Assembly: GCF_900327775.1 (NCBI RefSeq)
Contig: NZ_OUMZ01000007.1
Coordinates: forward strand, 2,157,606-2,221,605
Origin: Roseovarius sp. EL26
GTDB lineage: Bacteria > Pseudomonadota > Alphaproteobacteria > Rhodobacterales > Rhodobacteraceae
Direction of reading: 5' to 3'
Length of the DNA stretch: 64,000 nucleotides
Shown: positions 44,476-53,552 of the stretch, piece after piece
Layout of the letters: each line of letters starts with the position of its first letter
Position numbering within the stretch: position 1 is the stretch's first letter
Notes under the pieces: generated by a model
Database searches by the model: none
Told to the model about the DNA's origin: nothing
The model's input: the letters and a program-made list of their open reading frames with translations, nothing else
Made by a program: the position numbers and the translations under genes

Positions 44476-45211
44476 GGGCAGATATCTGAATTATTCTTCC
44501 TTTTCAGTGAAGGATAAATTGGTAAAACAGAAGGCCAATCCAGTCGTTATTCTTGGACACTCAGCATGCTACAATCGTTTGCTCGGAGGGATCTCTGACT
44601 CTTATGACATCCCGTTTAGCTCAATCTGCGCAACAGGCTTATGACTTGATCAAAGTCCATCCCTGGCTGCACAGGTATGTGGGCAACAGATGAATGGCCT
44701 AATATTTCCTGGATGCGAGCTACACCTCACTGATTATGATTTGACATACGGAGCAGTTGCGAAAACATCGCCACTCCCCAAGGTTGAAAATATTTGAGAG
44801 AATCGAAAAATTGCCGATTGACTTTCATATGCCTTTTGTTGTGTTATCGCACTCATGACAAACGCACGCATCATCTACGGATCCAATCAAATACGGGGCT
44901 AATTCCCTGTATCTTTGGCTGCTTGAGCTTTCGTCAAATCTCTCAAAACTATCCTCGAGCAACCATTTCGAATGACTATCGATTTTGGACCGTTATTATG
45001 GCTCTTTGTTTTTTACACACTCTGGAAGATTGCTTTGCATCTGACCCTTTGTGGCAGCTGCGACTGAATAGTGTAATCCATGACACTCATCGCTTCACGC
45101 GAATAGCTGTGTGATCCCAGCGGTCTCGGCCGCCCCAATCCCACAAAAATTCAACTTCGAGCAACTTCGTCGACTTGGTTCGACGGCGCTCGATAGTCGT
45201 GAGGTACTCCC

Positions 45212-45892
45212 ATGAGTAAGAAAGACATTAAGGGGATCAAGCTCCCCGCCCAATTTCGCGGCGACCGTAGTGTCCAAAGCGTATCCAAACACAACTGTAA
45301 AGCATTCACGGTTTTAGGATCAGAAGCCGGAGTCCGCATTCAAGCGGATTCGCATCTCGAGCTCGTAAACCTTTTTGTTCTCAACGCAAAACTCGATGTT
45401 GAAGAGATCTTTGACCAAGTGCTTTTTGTTTGGCGTGATCAGATCGGTAAGTTGCATAAGCATTTCTTTGACTACGTTGCACGGCTGCGTAACGGCAAGA
45501 AAATTGGGTTTGCTGTCAAGCCAGCCTTTCGCGCAGAATCTCCCGATTTCCTGAAGAAAATGCAGGAAATTGCATGGTTTGCTGAAAGTTCGGGGTTTTG
45601 TTCAGAGGTCCGCATTCTCACCGAACATAGTTGTGATCGGATTGAACAGCGAAATGCGCAGCTTTTTTGGGCCGTACGTGAGCCCAATGACGACGCAGAT
45701 CGTCGAGCGCGTAGGGTAGCTTCGGATCTTCATGGTACGACCTCGCTTCGTGACTTGAGCATTCAAACAGAGGCCGGCGCAGAAGGTTACCGAGCCTTGG
45801 TTCGACTGATCGTCGTTCAGCATCTGATCCCACTCAAACACGAAATTATTACCCCTAAAACTCTGGTTCAAAAGAAAGAAGTTTTCCAATGA
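45212..45892 (+). CDS. tnsA: TnsA-like transposon endonuclease
   Basis: 226 residues. The restriction-endonuclease-like core shows Glu50 (ADSHLELVNLF), Asp87 (KHFFDYVARLRNGKK) and Lys103 (IGFAVKPA), the E-D-xxK pattern of TnsA, which cuts the 5' ends of the transposon for cut-and-paste transposition with TnsB. GAGG precedes the ATG. Its stop overlaps the tnsB start. Position first in a tnsABC-tniQ operon supports the call; overall similarity to Tn7 TnsA is low by eye. Confidence 0.82.
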   Translation: MSKKDIKGIKLPAQFRGDRSVQSVSKHNCKAFTVLGSEAGVRIQADSHLELVNLFVLNAKLDVEEIFDQVLFVWRDQIGKLHKHFFDYVARLRNGKKIGFAVKPAFRAESPDFLKKMQEIAWFAESSGFCSEVRILTEHSCDRIEQRNAQLFWAVREPNDDADRRARRVASDLHGTTSLRDLSIQTEAGAEGYRALVRLIVVQHLIPLKHEIITPKTLVQKKEVFQ

Positions 45893-48153
45893 GTATTCAC
45901 ACTGACCTCCTCGACAATGTTTCTCGTGCAACGCGCATCGCCGACACTTCGTCAAAGAGTCGTTTTATCATCACACCAGATGACAGGGTTACCATTTATG
46001 GGCAGCACATGCGGTTGAGCCAGAAGACCTCTGAAGGGTACATCCTTTACCCGGCTAATGGAGAAGGATTGTCGCAGTTGTATTGCTATGAGCAGCTTAG
46101 CCGCCTCAATGCAGCTGGTGAGATTGACCATGAGAAAGGTTACTATCTTCCCGAAGAAGCAAAACCTCAGCCAAAACTCAACACCAATTCCATTTTTGAT
46201 TTGACCGAAAAACAGCTTGAACGGTTCTCGCAGAGGTACGCTTTGGTAAAAGCCTTTCTTGATTTGCAAGAACAGAAGAAGGTTTTACCAAACGACCGAT
46301 CCATCGCAGATGCGATGGATGACATTTGTAAATTGGCTGACACATACATGCAGGCTAAGCTTCCTAACCCGGATGATTTGATCCGCGATGAAGAGATTAG
46401 CATTGAAAAGCGTAGAGGCCGACAAGGTGGGAATCGGCAAGCGAAACTAGCCATTGAGGTTCACCCGACAACTTTGAGAAAATGGGTTAAAAATCATGCC
46501 CGATTGGGGTGGCTTGGGTTAGTCGATTGCGTGCACAACCGAGGCAATCGATATAGCTATTTTTCAACTGAAGAACGCGAACTTCTAGCAGAAAAAACAC
46601 GCGAATTTTATCTCCATCTCAATCGACCCACCAAGAAACAGACGGTCGATGATGTTCAGCGCGCATTTGCAAAGGTCAACACAGAAAGAGAGCAACAGGG
46701 CCTTGCGCAGTTACGCGTACCCAGTCGTGACGCGGTGCATAGGTGTATTAACAATTTCGGAAAGTTTGAAACCGACGTGGCTCGCCTCGGGTATAAAGAG
46801 GCGATGAAACGCTGCAAACCAGTTCAGCGGGGAATCGAGGTCTATCGACCTCTTGAGCGCTGTGAGATGGATGAATGGAAGATTGATCTCCGCACAATTA
46901 TCTCAGACTCCCAACTGAGCCCTATCTTTTCCAAGAAAGAACTGAAAAAGCTTGGGTATTACCCTGATAAAAAGGGAAAAAAGACACGGTGGTGGCTTTC
47001 AGTCATTATCGACTGCCGGACACGATGCATCTTGGCCATGAATCTAACGAAGAGCACAAAAGCTGCAACTGCAATCGATTCTCTGAAGATGGCGATGCGG
47101 GACAAAGGCGCTTGGAAAGATGCAGTTGGGGCGGTTTCAAACTGGGATATGTTTGGTGTACCTGAGGTGCTGGCAACGGACAATGGGCCTGGATACAAGG
47201 CGCAAGACTTCACCAATACTTGCCTTGACCTTGGCATTACTCACCTCCGAACGACAGCGGAAACACCAGATCTGCGAGCGACCGTGGAGCGTTTTTTCAA
47301 AACATCCTCTGTAAACCTTTGCTCTCGCTTGTATGGCCGAACCTTTTCTTCTGCAGCAGAACGCGGGAGCCATCCAACCGATGCTCGTGCGGTCTTAAAC
47401 ACAGACGACCTGTGTACTGCCCTAGTTCGTTGGGTCGTAGACATCTACCATAACACCCCTCACGCAGAGCTCCACGGGCGCACGCCTTTGCAGCAATGGG
47501 AAACGGACATGGCCGAAGGGAACTTTCCTACTCGTGCTCTCCCTGATTTGCGCCGCCAGCGTTTGAATTTCGGATCCAAGCTAACCCGTAAGGTACGCAA
47601 GAAAGGCATCGCAGTACTTGGAGTGTCGTATCACTCAAAAGAGTTGGCAAAATCATTTAGTCGGTTTGGATCGCAGAAAATCGATGTGCGTTGGTTGCCT
47701 GATAATATTGGGTCCATCGAGGCGTTGTTAGATGGCGAGTGGCATGAAGTTCCCGCGGTCTATGAAGAGTTTAACGGCGTCGATGCACAGCAATGGGTGG
47801 CGGCACGTCGCCAGATGAAAATTTCCGACCCATCTCGTAAATCATGGGACCTTGAAACAGTATCAGCAGCAGTAGAAGCAATCGATGCAATGAACCTGAA
47901 GCGGTCACTTGAATTTCGTATGGTCACTCAAGATTGGGGGCCCAAACGTATGAAATCACTGGAACATGAGCTCTATTCCAGCTTCGAAGTCTCGAAGGCG
48001 CCAAAAGCCATTCATGCAAATGCAGGTCAGTTTGGTGAAACAGTTATTCCAGAAAAACCGGAATGGCTCGTGGAGCCTGAAGATGTGGCAAAATTCGGTC
48101 CACCAAGTCAACTGAATGACACCTGGGAACTGGACGAGGGGGACGAGAAATGA
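45889..48153 (+). CDS. tnsB: TnsB/TniA-family DDE transposase
   Basis: 754 residues. N-terminal DNA-binding helices precede an integrase (rve) core with Asp328 (ERCEMDEWKIDL), Asp431 (LATDNGPGY) and Glu467 (ATVERFF), giving D-x102-D-x35-E spacing. A Mu-type C-terminal domain follows (GRTPLQQWETDMAEG, then KLTRKVRKKGIAVLGVSYHS). It breaks and joins the 3' ends of the element. It overlaps tnsA upstream and tnsC downstream by four bases each (ATGA). Confidence 0.94.
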   Translation: MSIHTDLLDNVSRATRIADTSSKSRFIITPDDRVTIYGQHMRLSQKTSEGYILYPANGEGLSQLYCYEQLSRLNAAGEIDHEKGYYLPEEAKPQPKLNTNSIFDLTEKQLERFSQRYALVKAFLDLQEQKKVLPNDRSIADAMDDICKLADTYMQAKLPNPDDLIRDEEISIEKRRGRQGGNRQAKLAIEVHPTTLRKWVKNHARLGWLGLVDCVHNRGNRYSYFSTEERELLAEKTREFYLHLNRPTKKQTVDDVQRAFAKVNTEREQQGLAQLRVPSRDAVHRCINNFGKFETDVARLGYKEAMKRCKPVQRGIEVYRPLERCEMDEWKIDLRTIISDSQLSPIFSKKELKKLGYYPDKKGKKTRWWLSVIIDCRTRCILAMNLTKSTKAATAIDSLKMAMRDKGAWKDAVGAVSNWDMFGVPEVLATDNGPGYKAQDFTNTCLDLGITHLRTTAETPDLRATVERFFKTSSVNLCSRLYGRTFSSAAERGSHPTDARAVLNTDDLCTALVRWVVDIYHNTPHAELHGRTPLQQWETDMAEGNFPTRALPDLRRQRLNFGSKLTRKVRKKGIAVLGVSYHSKELAKSFSRFGSQKIDVRWLPDNIGSIEALLDGEWHEVPAVYEEFNGVDAQQWVAARRQMKISDPSRKSWDLETVSAAVEAIDAMNLKRSLEFRMVTQDWGPKRMKSLEHELYSSFEVSKAPKAIHANAGQFGETVIPEKPEWLVEPEDVAKFGPPSQLNDTWELDEGDEK

Positions 48154-49151
48154 ACCAGATGATCGATAGCCATGACCCTCAGTCAATCATGCAGAAATTG
48201 CGTTCGAAGTACTTCAAAACACAACGGCATCGCCAAATTCAGCGCGAGTTGGATCGACTTTTGAGCGTCGATGAGAGAGACCCTCAGATTGCCGTTCCCG
48301 TTCGCTTCACTGACAATCTGGAGACCAAGGGGTTCTTGATCGCGGCTAAATCAGGCGATGGGAAGACAACCGCTATTGCAAGAGTGCTCAGGCAACATCC
48401 TGCACTAGGGGAAGCAAATGACGCCAGTTCTCCAAAATATGTGAGGATCATAGTTCCTAGTCCGGCGACACTAAAAAGCCTCGGGAAAGCGATTTTGGCG
48501 GCACTTGGCGTAACAGGGGTTTCGGATCGCACTTCAGCTATGGATATCTGGAGCGCTATTGGGCACCGGCTAAAATTACTCGGTATCGTGGTGCTGTGGA
48601 TTGACGAAGCTCAAGACGTTTTCCTTTCTAAGTCCGCTCGAGAAATCGACGACATGCTGAAAACTCTGAAGTCATTAATGCAGGGAGACGGGGCCGTCAT
48701 CGTCATTTTGAGCGGTACAGATCGCTTGCTTGATGTAGCTCGATACGACCAGCAAGTTGATCGCCGATTTCGAAAAGTTGTCACCGCTCCTCTAGCCATT
48801 GGGCACGACGAGCCGAAAATTTTGCAGTTGGTCGAGACGTATTGTGAACTCGCGAGGCTAAAGCCACAAATTGACCAAAACGCAATCATGCGTCTAATTC
48901 ATGGCAGTCGATTTAGGTTCGGAAGAGCCATCGAAATCATTCTGGCTGCCATTGAAAGCGCTTTGTACGATGAAAGCTCTACCCTTAGCATTCAACATTT
49001 TGCCGAAGCCTGGACCATTCAGGAGGCGTGTTCTTGGGACCAAAACGTTTTTGTTTGCAAAGATTGGGCGTCACTGGATCTGGATGCTGAAGCTGATGAG
49101 TTTGAAGGGGAACGAACATCTCGGCAGCGCCGGCAAGTAGGGCGGGGATAA
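48150..49151 (+). CDS. tnsC: TnsC/TniB-family AAA+ ATPase
   Basis: 333 residues. Walker A is AAKSGDGKTTAIARVL (about residues 65-80), Walker B IVVLWIDEAQDVFL near 147-160, and a sensor segment VIVILSGTDRLLD follows. TnsC assembles on target DNA, links the target-site protein TniQ/TnsD to TnsAB and blocks repeated insertion. A Cys-containing C-terminal tail of about 50 acidic residues follows the core. Confidence 0.92.
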   Translation: MNQMIDSHDPQSIMQKLRSKYFKTQRHRQIQRELDRLLSVDERDPQIAVPVRFTDNLETKGFLIAAKSGDGKTTAIARVLRQHPALGEANDASSPKYVRIIVPSPATLKSLGKAILAALGVTGVSDRTSAMDIWSAIGHRLKLLGIVVLWIDEAQDVFLSKSAREIDDMLKTLKSLMQGDGAVIVILSGTDRLLDVARYDQQVDRRFRKVVTAPLAIGHDEPKILQLVETYCELARLKPQIDQNAIMRLIHGSRFRFGRAIEIILAAIESALYDESSTLSIQHFAEAWTIQEACSWDQNVFVCKDWASLDLDAEADEFEGERTSRQRRQVGRG

Positions 49152-49155
49152 AACA

Positions 49156-50994
49156 ATGAAACGCTTACAGCCTTTTCTACCGATGCTACCTGGGGAAAGT
49201 CTCGTCTCTTTGGTCAGCCGATATGGTCGTTATCACTGCAATATGTCTGCAATGGCGTTTTCGCCTTTTATGGGCATGAAACGTCAAGATGTGGTCTGCG
49301 TGAAAGATTACGTTGTTGAACGGATGCATGAGTTATCCGGGATTTCGACTGACCGACTTATGCAAGGCAGTTATCAAAAAATCGGACCTCGCTATTATCT
49401 TCACAGAGGCGAAGAATTCCATTCAGAATTTCTAGCGGCAAACCGTATTACCTATTGCCCTCAATGCATCTTAAACAACCTCGAAGCTTCTCAATGCTCT
49501 GAGGGGCTACCGGTAGGTTTAATCAATTGGGCATTCTCACCTGTGCGAACTTGCACTGCCCATTCGAGCCCATTGGTACGGGAACGAACCTTGAAGGCCG
49601 GAATTCCCTTCTTGGATGTCGCCGCCCACTTACCTGATCGGGCAAAACTATCCAAAATTGTGGATCTTTCTGAAAAGCGGGAAGCTTCAAGCCTTCAAAT
49701 GTATGTTGAGAATAGATTGGCAGGCGGCTCAGGACCCAGTTGGTTGGACGGGCAGCAAATTGACCTAGCCACTCGGGCGACCGAGATGTTGGGTGCCTGT
49801 ATCGCTTTTGGCGCCTTCGTAAATTTGCCGACGTTAAATCAAGCGCAATGGGACACGGCGGCTAGTATCGGATTTGAGTATGTCAGCCAAGGCGAGCAAG
49901 GCATCATGGAAGGCCTTGAGGAAGTCCAAAGAGTTGCATCATGTTCAAAGATCCATGCCGGGCCACAAGCTGTCTTTGGCGTTCTCTACCAGTGGATTCA
50001 ATTCAAAAAAAACACCAAACCTGTTGGGCCATTTCGAGATGTATTCAGAGAGCATATTTTGGATACGATTCCGTTGGCTACGGGTGTGAATTTATTTGGG
50101 GAGCCTGTTGCACATCGACGAAGGCATTCGGTTTCTTCTCTCAGCCGTAAGCACAACATGAATCCCAAAACGGTTCAGAACGCTTTGATGGTTGGTGGAC
50201 TGCTTGACCAAAACTACGATCCAGCAAGAGATCTTGGGGATGTATCTGCTGCTAAGGCGGAAGCCCTATTGAATAAGCTGAAGCATTCAGTTCCAGTTTC
50301 TCGCGTTCCAGAGTACCTGGGCTGTAAAAGGCCCCTCGTTACAGCATTGCTTCAAGAAGGTATTCTCAAACCAATTGCTGGGGGCAGAGATGGTCGACGC
50401 AGCATCGCGCAGGGTATTCACGCAGCAGATCTAGATGCCTTTTTGGGTCTAATTAGAGTATCTGGCAGTTGCGTTCTTAAGCCGTCGCACAGGATGCACT
50501 CTGTTACAAAAACGGCCGAAAAACTGAGAGTTCAGACTTTCGATATCGTTAAGAAAATTCTAGACAGAAATCTCGAACAGGTTGAACTTTTGGGGGTCGA
50601 TCCGAAATTTGATTCCATTCTTGTCCACGTCGATGAGGTCGCAGCCAAACTTGGAGTGTTGGAAGGCAAGCCGGGAATGACGCTTTCGGAAACGGCACGG
50701 ACACTCGGATTGTCGAGCCGCACCGTGGAATTTCTTATGCAGGCTTCTCCAAACGGTGAAGCCCCAGTCTTGCAAATTTGCGGTCAATTTCGACACATGG
50801 GAAAGTTTCGAAAACTGGTGGATCCCTGCAGCATCACAAAATTCAGGTTAGGGTTTCGAAGGCTAACTGATGTCGCCAAGAACTTGAATTTGCCCAAACC
50901 TGTTGCAAGGAAAACGCTGCAAGAAAACGGGGTGTTGCCGGTTTGGGATCCTAAGAACTTGGGATCAGAAATCTATAGAAGACAAGATCTCTAA
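49156..50994 (+). CDS. tniQ: TniQ/TnsD-family target-site selector
   Basis: 612 residues. The N-terminal TniQ domain starts RLQPFLPMLPGESLVSLVSR and holds a zinc-binding set Cys101-x2-Cys104 and Cys133-x2-His136 (ITYCPQC, RTCTAH). The long C-terminal part has several repeats of helix-turn-helix type (SRKHNMNPKTVQNALMVGG; SETARTLGLSSRTVEFLMQ). The length resembles TnsD, which recognises a fixed chromosomal site, rather than the short TniQ of CRISPR-associated elements. A terminator follows. Confidence 0.9.
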   Translation: MKRLQPFLPMLPGESLVSLVSRYGRYHCNMSAMAFSPFMGMKRQDVVCVKDYVVERMHELSGISTDRLMQGSYQKIGPRYYLHRGEEFHSEFLAANRITYCPQCILNNLEASQCSEGLPVGLINWAFSPVRTCTAHSSPLVRERTLKAGIPFLDVAAHLPDRAKLSKIVDLSEKREASSLQMYVENRLAGGSGPSWLDGQQIDLATRATEMLGACIAFGAFVNLPTLNQAQWDTAASIGFEYVSQGEQGIMEGLEEVQRVASCSKIHAGPQAVFGVLYQWIQFKKNTKPVGPFRDVFREHILDTIPLATGVNLFGEPVAHRRRHSVSSLSRKHNMNPKTVQNALMVGGLLDQNYDPARDLGDVSAAKAEALLNKLKHSVPVSRVPEYLGCKRPLVTALLQEGILKPIAGGRDGRRSIAQGIHAADLDAFLGLIRVSGSCVLKPSHRMHSVTKTAEKLRVQTFDIVKKILDRNLEQVELLGVDPKFDSILVHVDEVAAKLGVLEGKPGMTLSETARTLGLSSRTVEFLMQASPNGEAPVLQICGQFRHMGKFRKLVDPCSITKFRLGFRRLTDVAKNLNLPKPVARKTLQENGVLPVWDPKNLGSEIYRRQDL

Positions 50995-51017
50995 ATCTTA
51001 ACTCAGATGAGTTCACG

Positions 51018-51040
51018 CCGCCCTTCGGGGCGGTTTTTTT
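51018..51040 (+). terminator. Intrinsic terminator of the tns operon
   Basis: CCGCCC-TTCG-GGGCGG followed by seven Ts, 24 bp past the tniQ stop. Confidence 0.95.
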
Positions 51041-51061
51041 GTTGCTAACTGAAAATTCTTT

Positions 51062-51110
51062 TGTGGGTGACAATGGGTTGGAGGAATGGGTGATTTGGCC
51101 GTTACAAAGG
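51062..51110. repeat. Candidate TnsB-binding sites, right end
   Basis: TGTGGGTGACAATGGGTTGG and AATGGGTGATTTGGCCGTTA share the GGGTGA core. The second is the inverted partner of the left-end site at 43854 (AACGGCCAAA...TCACC). Confidence 0.5.
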
Positions 51111-51239
51111 TTTACCCAAATTAATATATCATTATAATTCAATACCTTACCGAGATCATACTTGATGGATATGGGTTATAATCAAGCGATTTTACAGAAC
51201 TGTGAAGTGACCCATAGTTTGCCCATTTCGTTCTAACTT

Positions 51240-51510
51240 GGGTACACTATCTACACATAGGTTGTACATTGAGTGGTTTCAAAACGATGCTTTCGGGGTG
51301 AAGCCGTCTCTATTTTGAGTATGGGGCTTGAGTGGATTTTGGACGCGAAAATCATGCTTCGGTCACACCCAAAACCGTACAAGCCCTTTGTAGATTGCAT
51401 GGTTAGTAAACGAAATCAGATCCTTAAATCCGTTCACCCGGTGGCACTGCCTTAATGACGGCTTCGAAAAAGTGTTCCGCAGGAACATCGAGCGCTCGCG
51501 CAATGATCAC
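51240..51510. repeat. Direct repeat B, copy 1
   Basis: About 270 bp, roughly 80-85 percent identical by eye to 63543-63812 (for example GATGCTTTCGGGGTGAAGCC in both). It ends inside the 3' part of the XRE regulator gene. Confidence 0.85.
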
Positions 51511-51696
51511 CAATTCTGGCACATCAATACGCCGCTGCCCCGACTCGATCCGCGCGACGAACGATTGATGACACCTTAACCGCTCTGCCAAGGCTGCTTG
51601 TGAGAGATTTTGGGATTTACGGGCTCTGGCGGGCCGACCGAACCGAAAGAACACACAATGACAATCTGGTATACGGCTGACACGCATTTCGGCCAT
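51424..51696 (-). CDS. XRE-family regulator, probably 5'-truncated
   Basis: Up to 90 residues. The C-terminal 65 residues are a clean XRE helix-turn-helix: KSQNLSQAALAERLRCHQSF, then ARIESGQRRIDVPELVIIAR. The first 25 residues (before RARKSQ) look unrelated to the family and lie across the start of the opposite-strand metallophosphoesterase gene, so the original N-terminus was probably lost at a junction near 51.63 kb. A degraded second copy of its 3' end is at 63727-63812. Confidence 0.55.
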   Translation of the reverse strand: MAEMRVSRIPDCHCVFFRFGRPARARKSQNLSQAALAERLRCHQSFVARIESGQRRIDVPELVIIARALDVPAEHFFEAVIKAVPPGERI

Positions 51697-52023
51697 GAAA
51701 ACATCATGCGGTTTTGTAACCGCCCTTCCGTTTCGACATCACAGATGGATGCCGCGATGCTGGAAAACATGTGGAAGGTGGTTGGCCCGGAAGACCAGCT
51801 ATGGATTATGGGCGACTTCGCTTTTGGTTCCAAAGCCAAGGACAGCGTTTATGTTGAGCAGATATTCAATCAGTTGCCGGGTGCTGAGCGTCATCTGGTC
51901 GTTGGCAACCATGATCACAAGCCAACACTGGAACTTCCCTGGGATTCTATCTCGCACTTCGTTGAATTGCAGGATGGACCTCAGAACCAGCTAAATACGT
52001 TGTGCCACTACGCTCGGGATTGA
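51658..52023 (+). pseudogene. Metallophosphoesterase, 3'-truncated
   Basis: 121 codons starting MTIWYTADTHFGHENIMRFC, with DTHFGH and VVGNHDHK, the first metal motifs of calcineurin-like phosphoesterases. The frame stops shortly after LCHYA, where the family normally continues with a Pro and then a GHVH block that completes the metal site. The last motif is missing, so it is probably inactive. The break at about 52.01 kb meets unrelated intergenic sequence. Confidence 0.7.
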
Positions 52024-52655
52024 TTGGGGCATAGATCCCACACGTTTTGACGGGGAGCCGGATACAGATTGCCGAGGCGCCCTTGTGACTGGAAGCAATT
52101 GCGAAAGTTGCCCCAGCAAAGGCCTGCTTCGTACCGCAGACTACCAGTTCGCAGATTGCCCGATTTCGCGCGTGCAGCGAATGTCACCTCTGGCTGACCG
52201 CGCCGCAGCATCTTGACAGGTTGGCCAACGGCACCAACGGGCCGCGGCCCAACAGGCTGAATTTTCCGCACGTTCGATACGCTGCGGGACAGCATTTGAA
52301 AATATGGGCTCTCCCGGCACCTTCGCCGCGCTGGTCATGAGTGGCCGGTTCGGGAAATAACGGCATTCGCTGCGTGCTGTCTGAACTGGTAAGGTGCGGA
52401 CATAGCGAGCCTTTGTTGCGCAAACACGAACGGCTGTTTAGATGGCATTTTCGCCATCCACTCTAAATTGGTTTGCAGCCATTTTTTCAATGACAACTTG
52501 GCCTTTTACGTAACTTTTTCATTGATTGAATGTGGGCAATCATTACCGCGAGCAACCGTGAATTGTAAGGCCTAAGTACTTTTCGGAGGGTCATTTTTAC
52601 GCAATGAACATCAACGGCAAAGCCTCAATTTATCATATAATAAGTTCGTCCAATA
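52024..52655. other. Intergenic, no intact gene
   Basis: About 630 bp past the truncated phosphoesterase. The first 400 bp are GC-rich and open in several frames but show no family similarity; the sequence CAGCGAATGTCACC near 52176 resembles the dispersed intergenic repeats of this window. The rest is AT-rich. Confidence 0.45.
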
Positions 52656-53552
52656 CTAACCTTTTACGACATCGATGGGTCCTGTGTAGGCGGGCACAGA
52701 TTCAGTTCTCAGATGCACTTCGCCGGATTTTTTGACGGAACGAACGTATGCAGCAATCTCCTCCATCGGAGCAAACCAAGTTTCACCAGCGGTGACTTCT
52801 TGTTCAAGAAATTCTGCGAACACTTCCCACCGGGCCAAACGGCCCGTAGCAAAAGGATGCACGACCGGCACCCATAGGCCGCCGTATTTTTTGATGACTT
52901 GATATTCCTGGCGGAATGCATCGAAACCGGTACGTGGTGCACGGATCGGCATCATGTAGTCAAGATCGGCAGATTGCACATATTGCGGCCAGTCATCCAA
53001 GCCCCAGTGGGTAGGTAACTCAACCAGGGAACCATTATCGGTCTTCAGAATGTAAGGGATATCATCGCCCATCAGCGAGGCATCGTACTGAAAGCCCCGG
53101 TCGACCAACAACGCGGGTGATACGTCAGAAATATTGTAAAGTGGTGCGCGCCAGCCGCGTGGGCGCTGGCCCGTGGCTTTTTCGATCACGGCAATTCCAC
53201 GGTCAAGCCAATAGGCTTCTTCTTCGGGTGGGAGTTCGTTGGGATGTTCATGCAGATAACCATGATGGGCTATCTCGTGCCCGCCTTCGAGAATGATCTC
53301 TATCGCTTCGGGATAGTTTTCAATGCACCAAGCTGGGATGTAAAAAGTTTGGCGAATGCCAAGCTTGCGGTAAGTTTCAACGATGCGCGCGATAGCCACC
53401 TTGGGCCCGTATTGAAGCATTGAAATGCCAGACAACCGCCGATGTCCGTCATTTGGATGCGCGATGTGGATCAGACTGTCCGCATCCATATCAAATGTTA
53501 CACAGGCCGCACATTTTGCGTCGTTTGGCCACGGAATTGGATTCTTGATCAT
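52656..53552 (-). CDS. Polysaccharide-deacetylase-family protein (PuuE-like)
   Basis: 298 residues of the NodB-like deacetylase fold. The metal motif region is TFDMDADS near residue 20 and HEIAHHGYLHEHP near 95, followed by RGWRAPLYNIS. This subgroup includes cofactor-independent allantoinase PuuE, which opens a cyclic ureide, and other amidohydrolases; sugar deacetylation seems less likely in this setting. The start ATG at 53552 overlaps the SDR stop (ATGA). Last gene of the ABC/ureohydrolase operon. Confidence 0.82.
   Translation of the reverse strand: MIKNPIPWPNDAKCAACVTFDMDADSLIHIAHPNDGHRRLSGISMLQYGPKVAIARIVETYRKLGIRQTFYIPAWCIENYPEAIEIILEGGHEIAHHGYLHEHPNELPPEEEAYWLDRGIAVIEKATGQRPRGWRAPLYNISDVSPALLVDRGFQYDASLMGDDIPYILKTDNGSLVELPTHWGLDDWPQYVQSADLDYMMPIRAPRTGFDAFRQEYQVIKKYGGLWVPVVHPFATGRLARWEVFAEFLEQEVTAGETWFAPMEEIAAYVRSVKKSGEVHLRTESVPAYTGPIDVVKG

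Larger units (their letters stand above)
43493..45211. other. Non-coding left arm of the Tn7-like element
   Basis: About 1.7 kb, AT-rich, with no credible gene. It contains repeated AACGGC(C)A-type motifs near 43609, 43849 and 43925, a 93-nt structured element at 44383-44475, a near-palindrome at 44344-44360 and an inverted repeat CGTCGA/TCGACG at 45168-45185 just before tnsA. The probable element boundary lies near 43.5 kb, with a TGTGTCACTC sequence at about 43551 as one possible terminus. Confidence 0.5.
50995..51423. other. Right flank of the Tn7-like operon
   Basis: About 430 bp: the tniQ terminator, two GGGTGA-containing candidate TnsB sites (51062-51110), AT-rich sequence and then the start of direct repeat B at 51240. 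No gene is seen. Confidence 0.5.

Noticed and set aside
44794..45114. Possible cargo gene of about 106 codons upstream of tnsA
   Set aside because: No ribosome-binding site, unusual composition and no recognisable motif; more likely an open frame by chance in the non-coding arm.
43493..51239. CRISPR-associated transposon (CAST)
   Set aside because: TnsABC-TniQ are present but there is no Cas12k or Cascade gene and no repeat-spacer array in the window; the long TniQ fits a TnsD-type element.
52008..52423. Several overlapping open frames after the broken phosphoesterase
   Set aside because: They are GC-rich shadows with no family motifs, ribosome sites or consistent frame.
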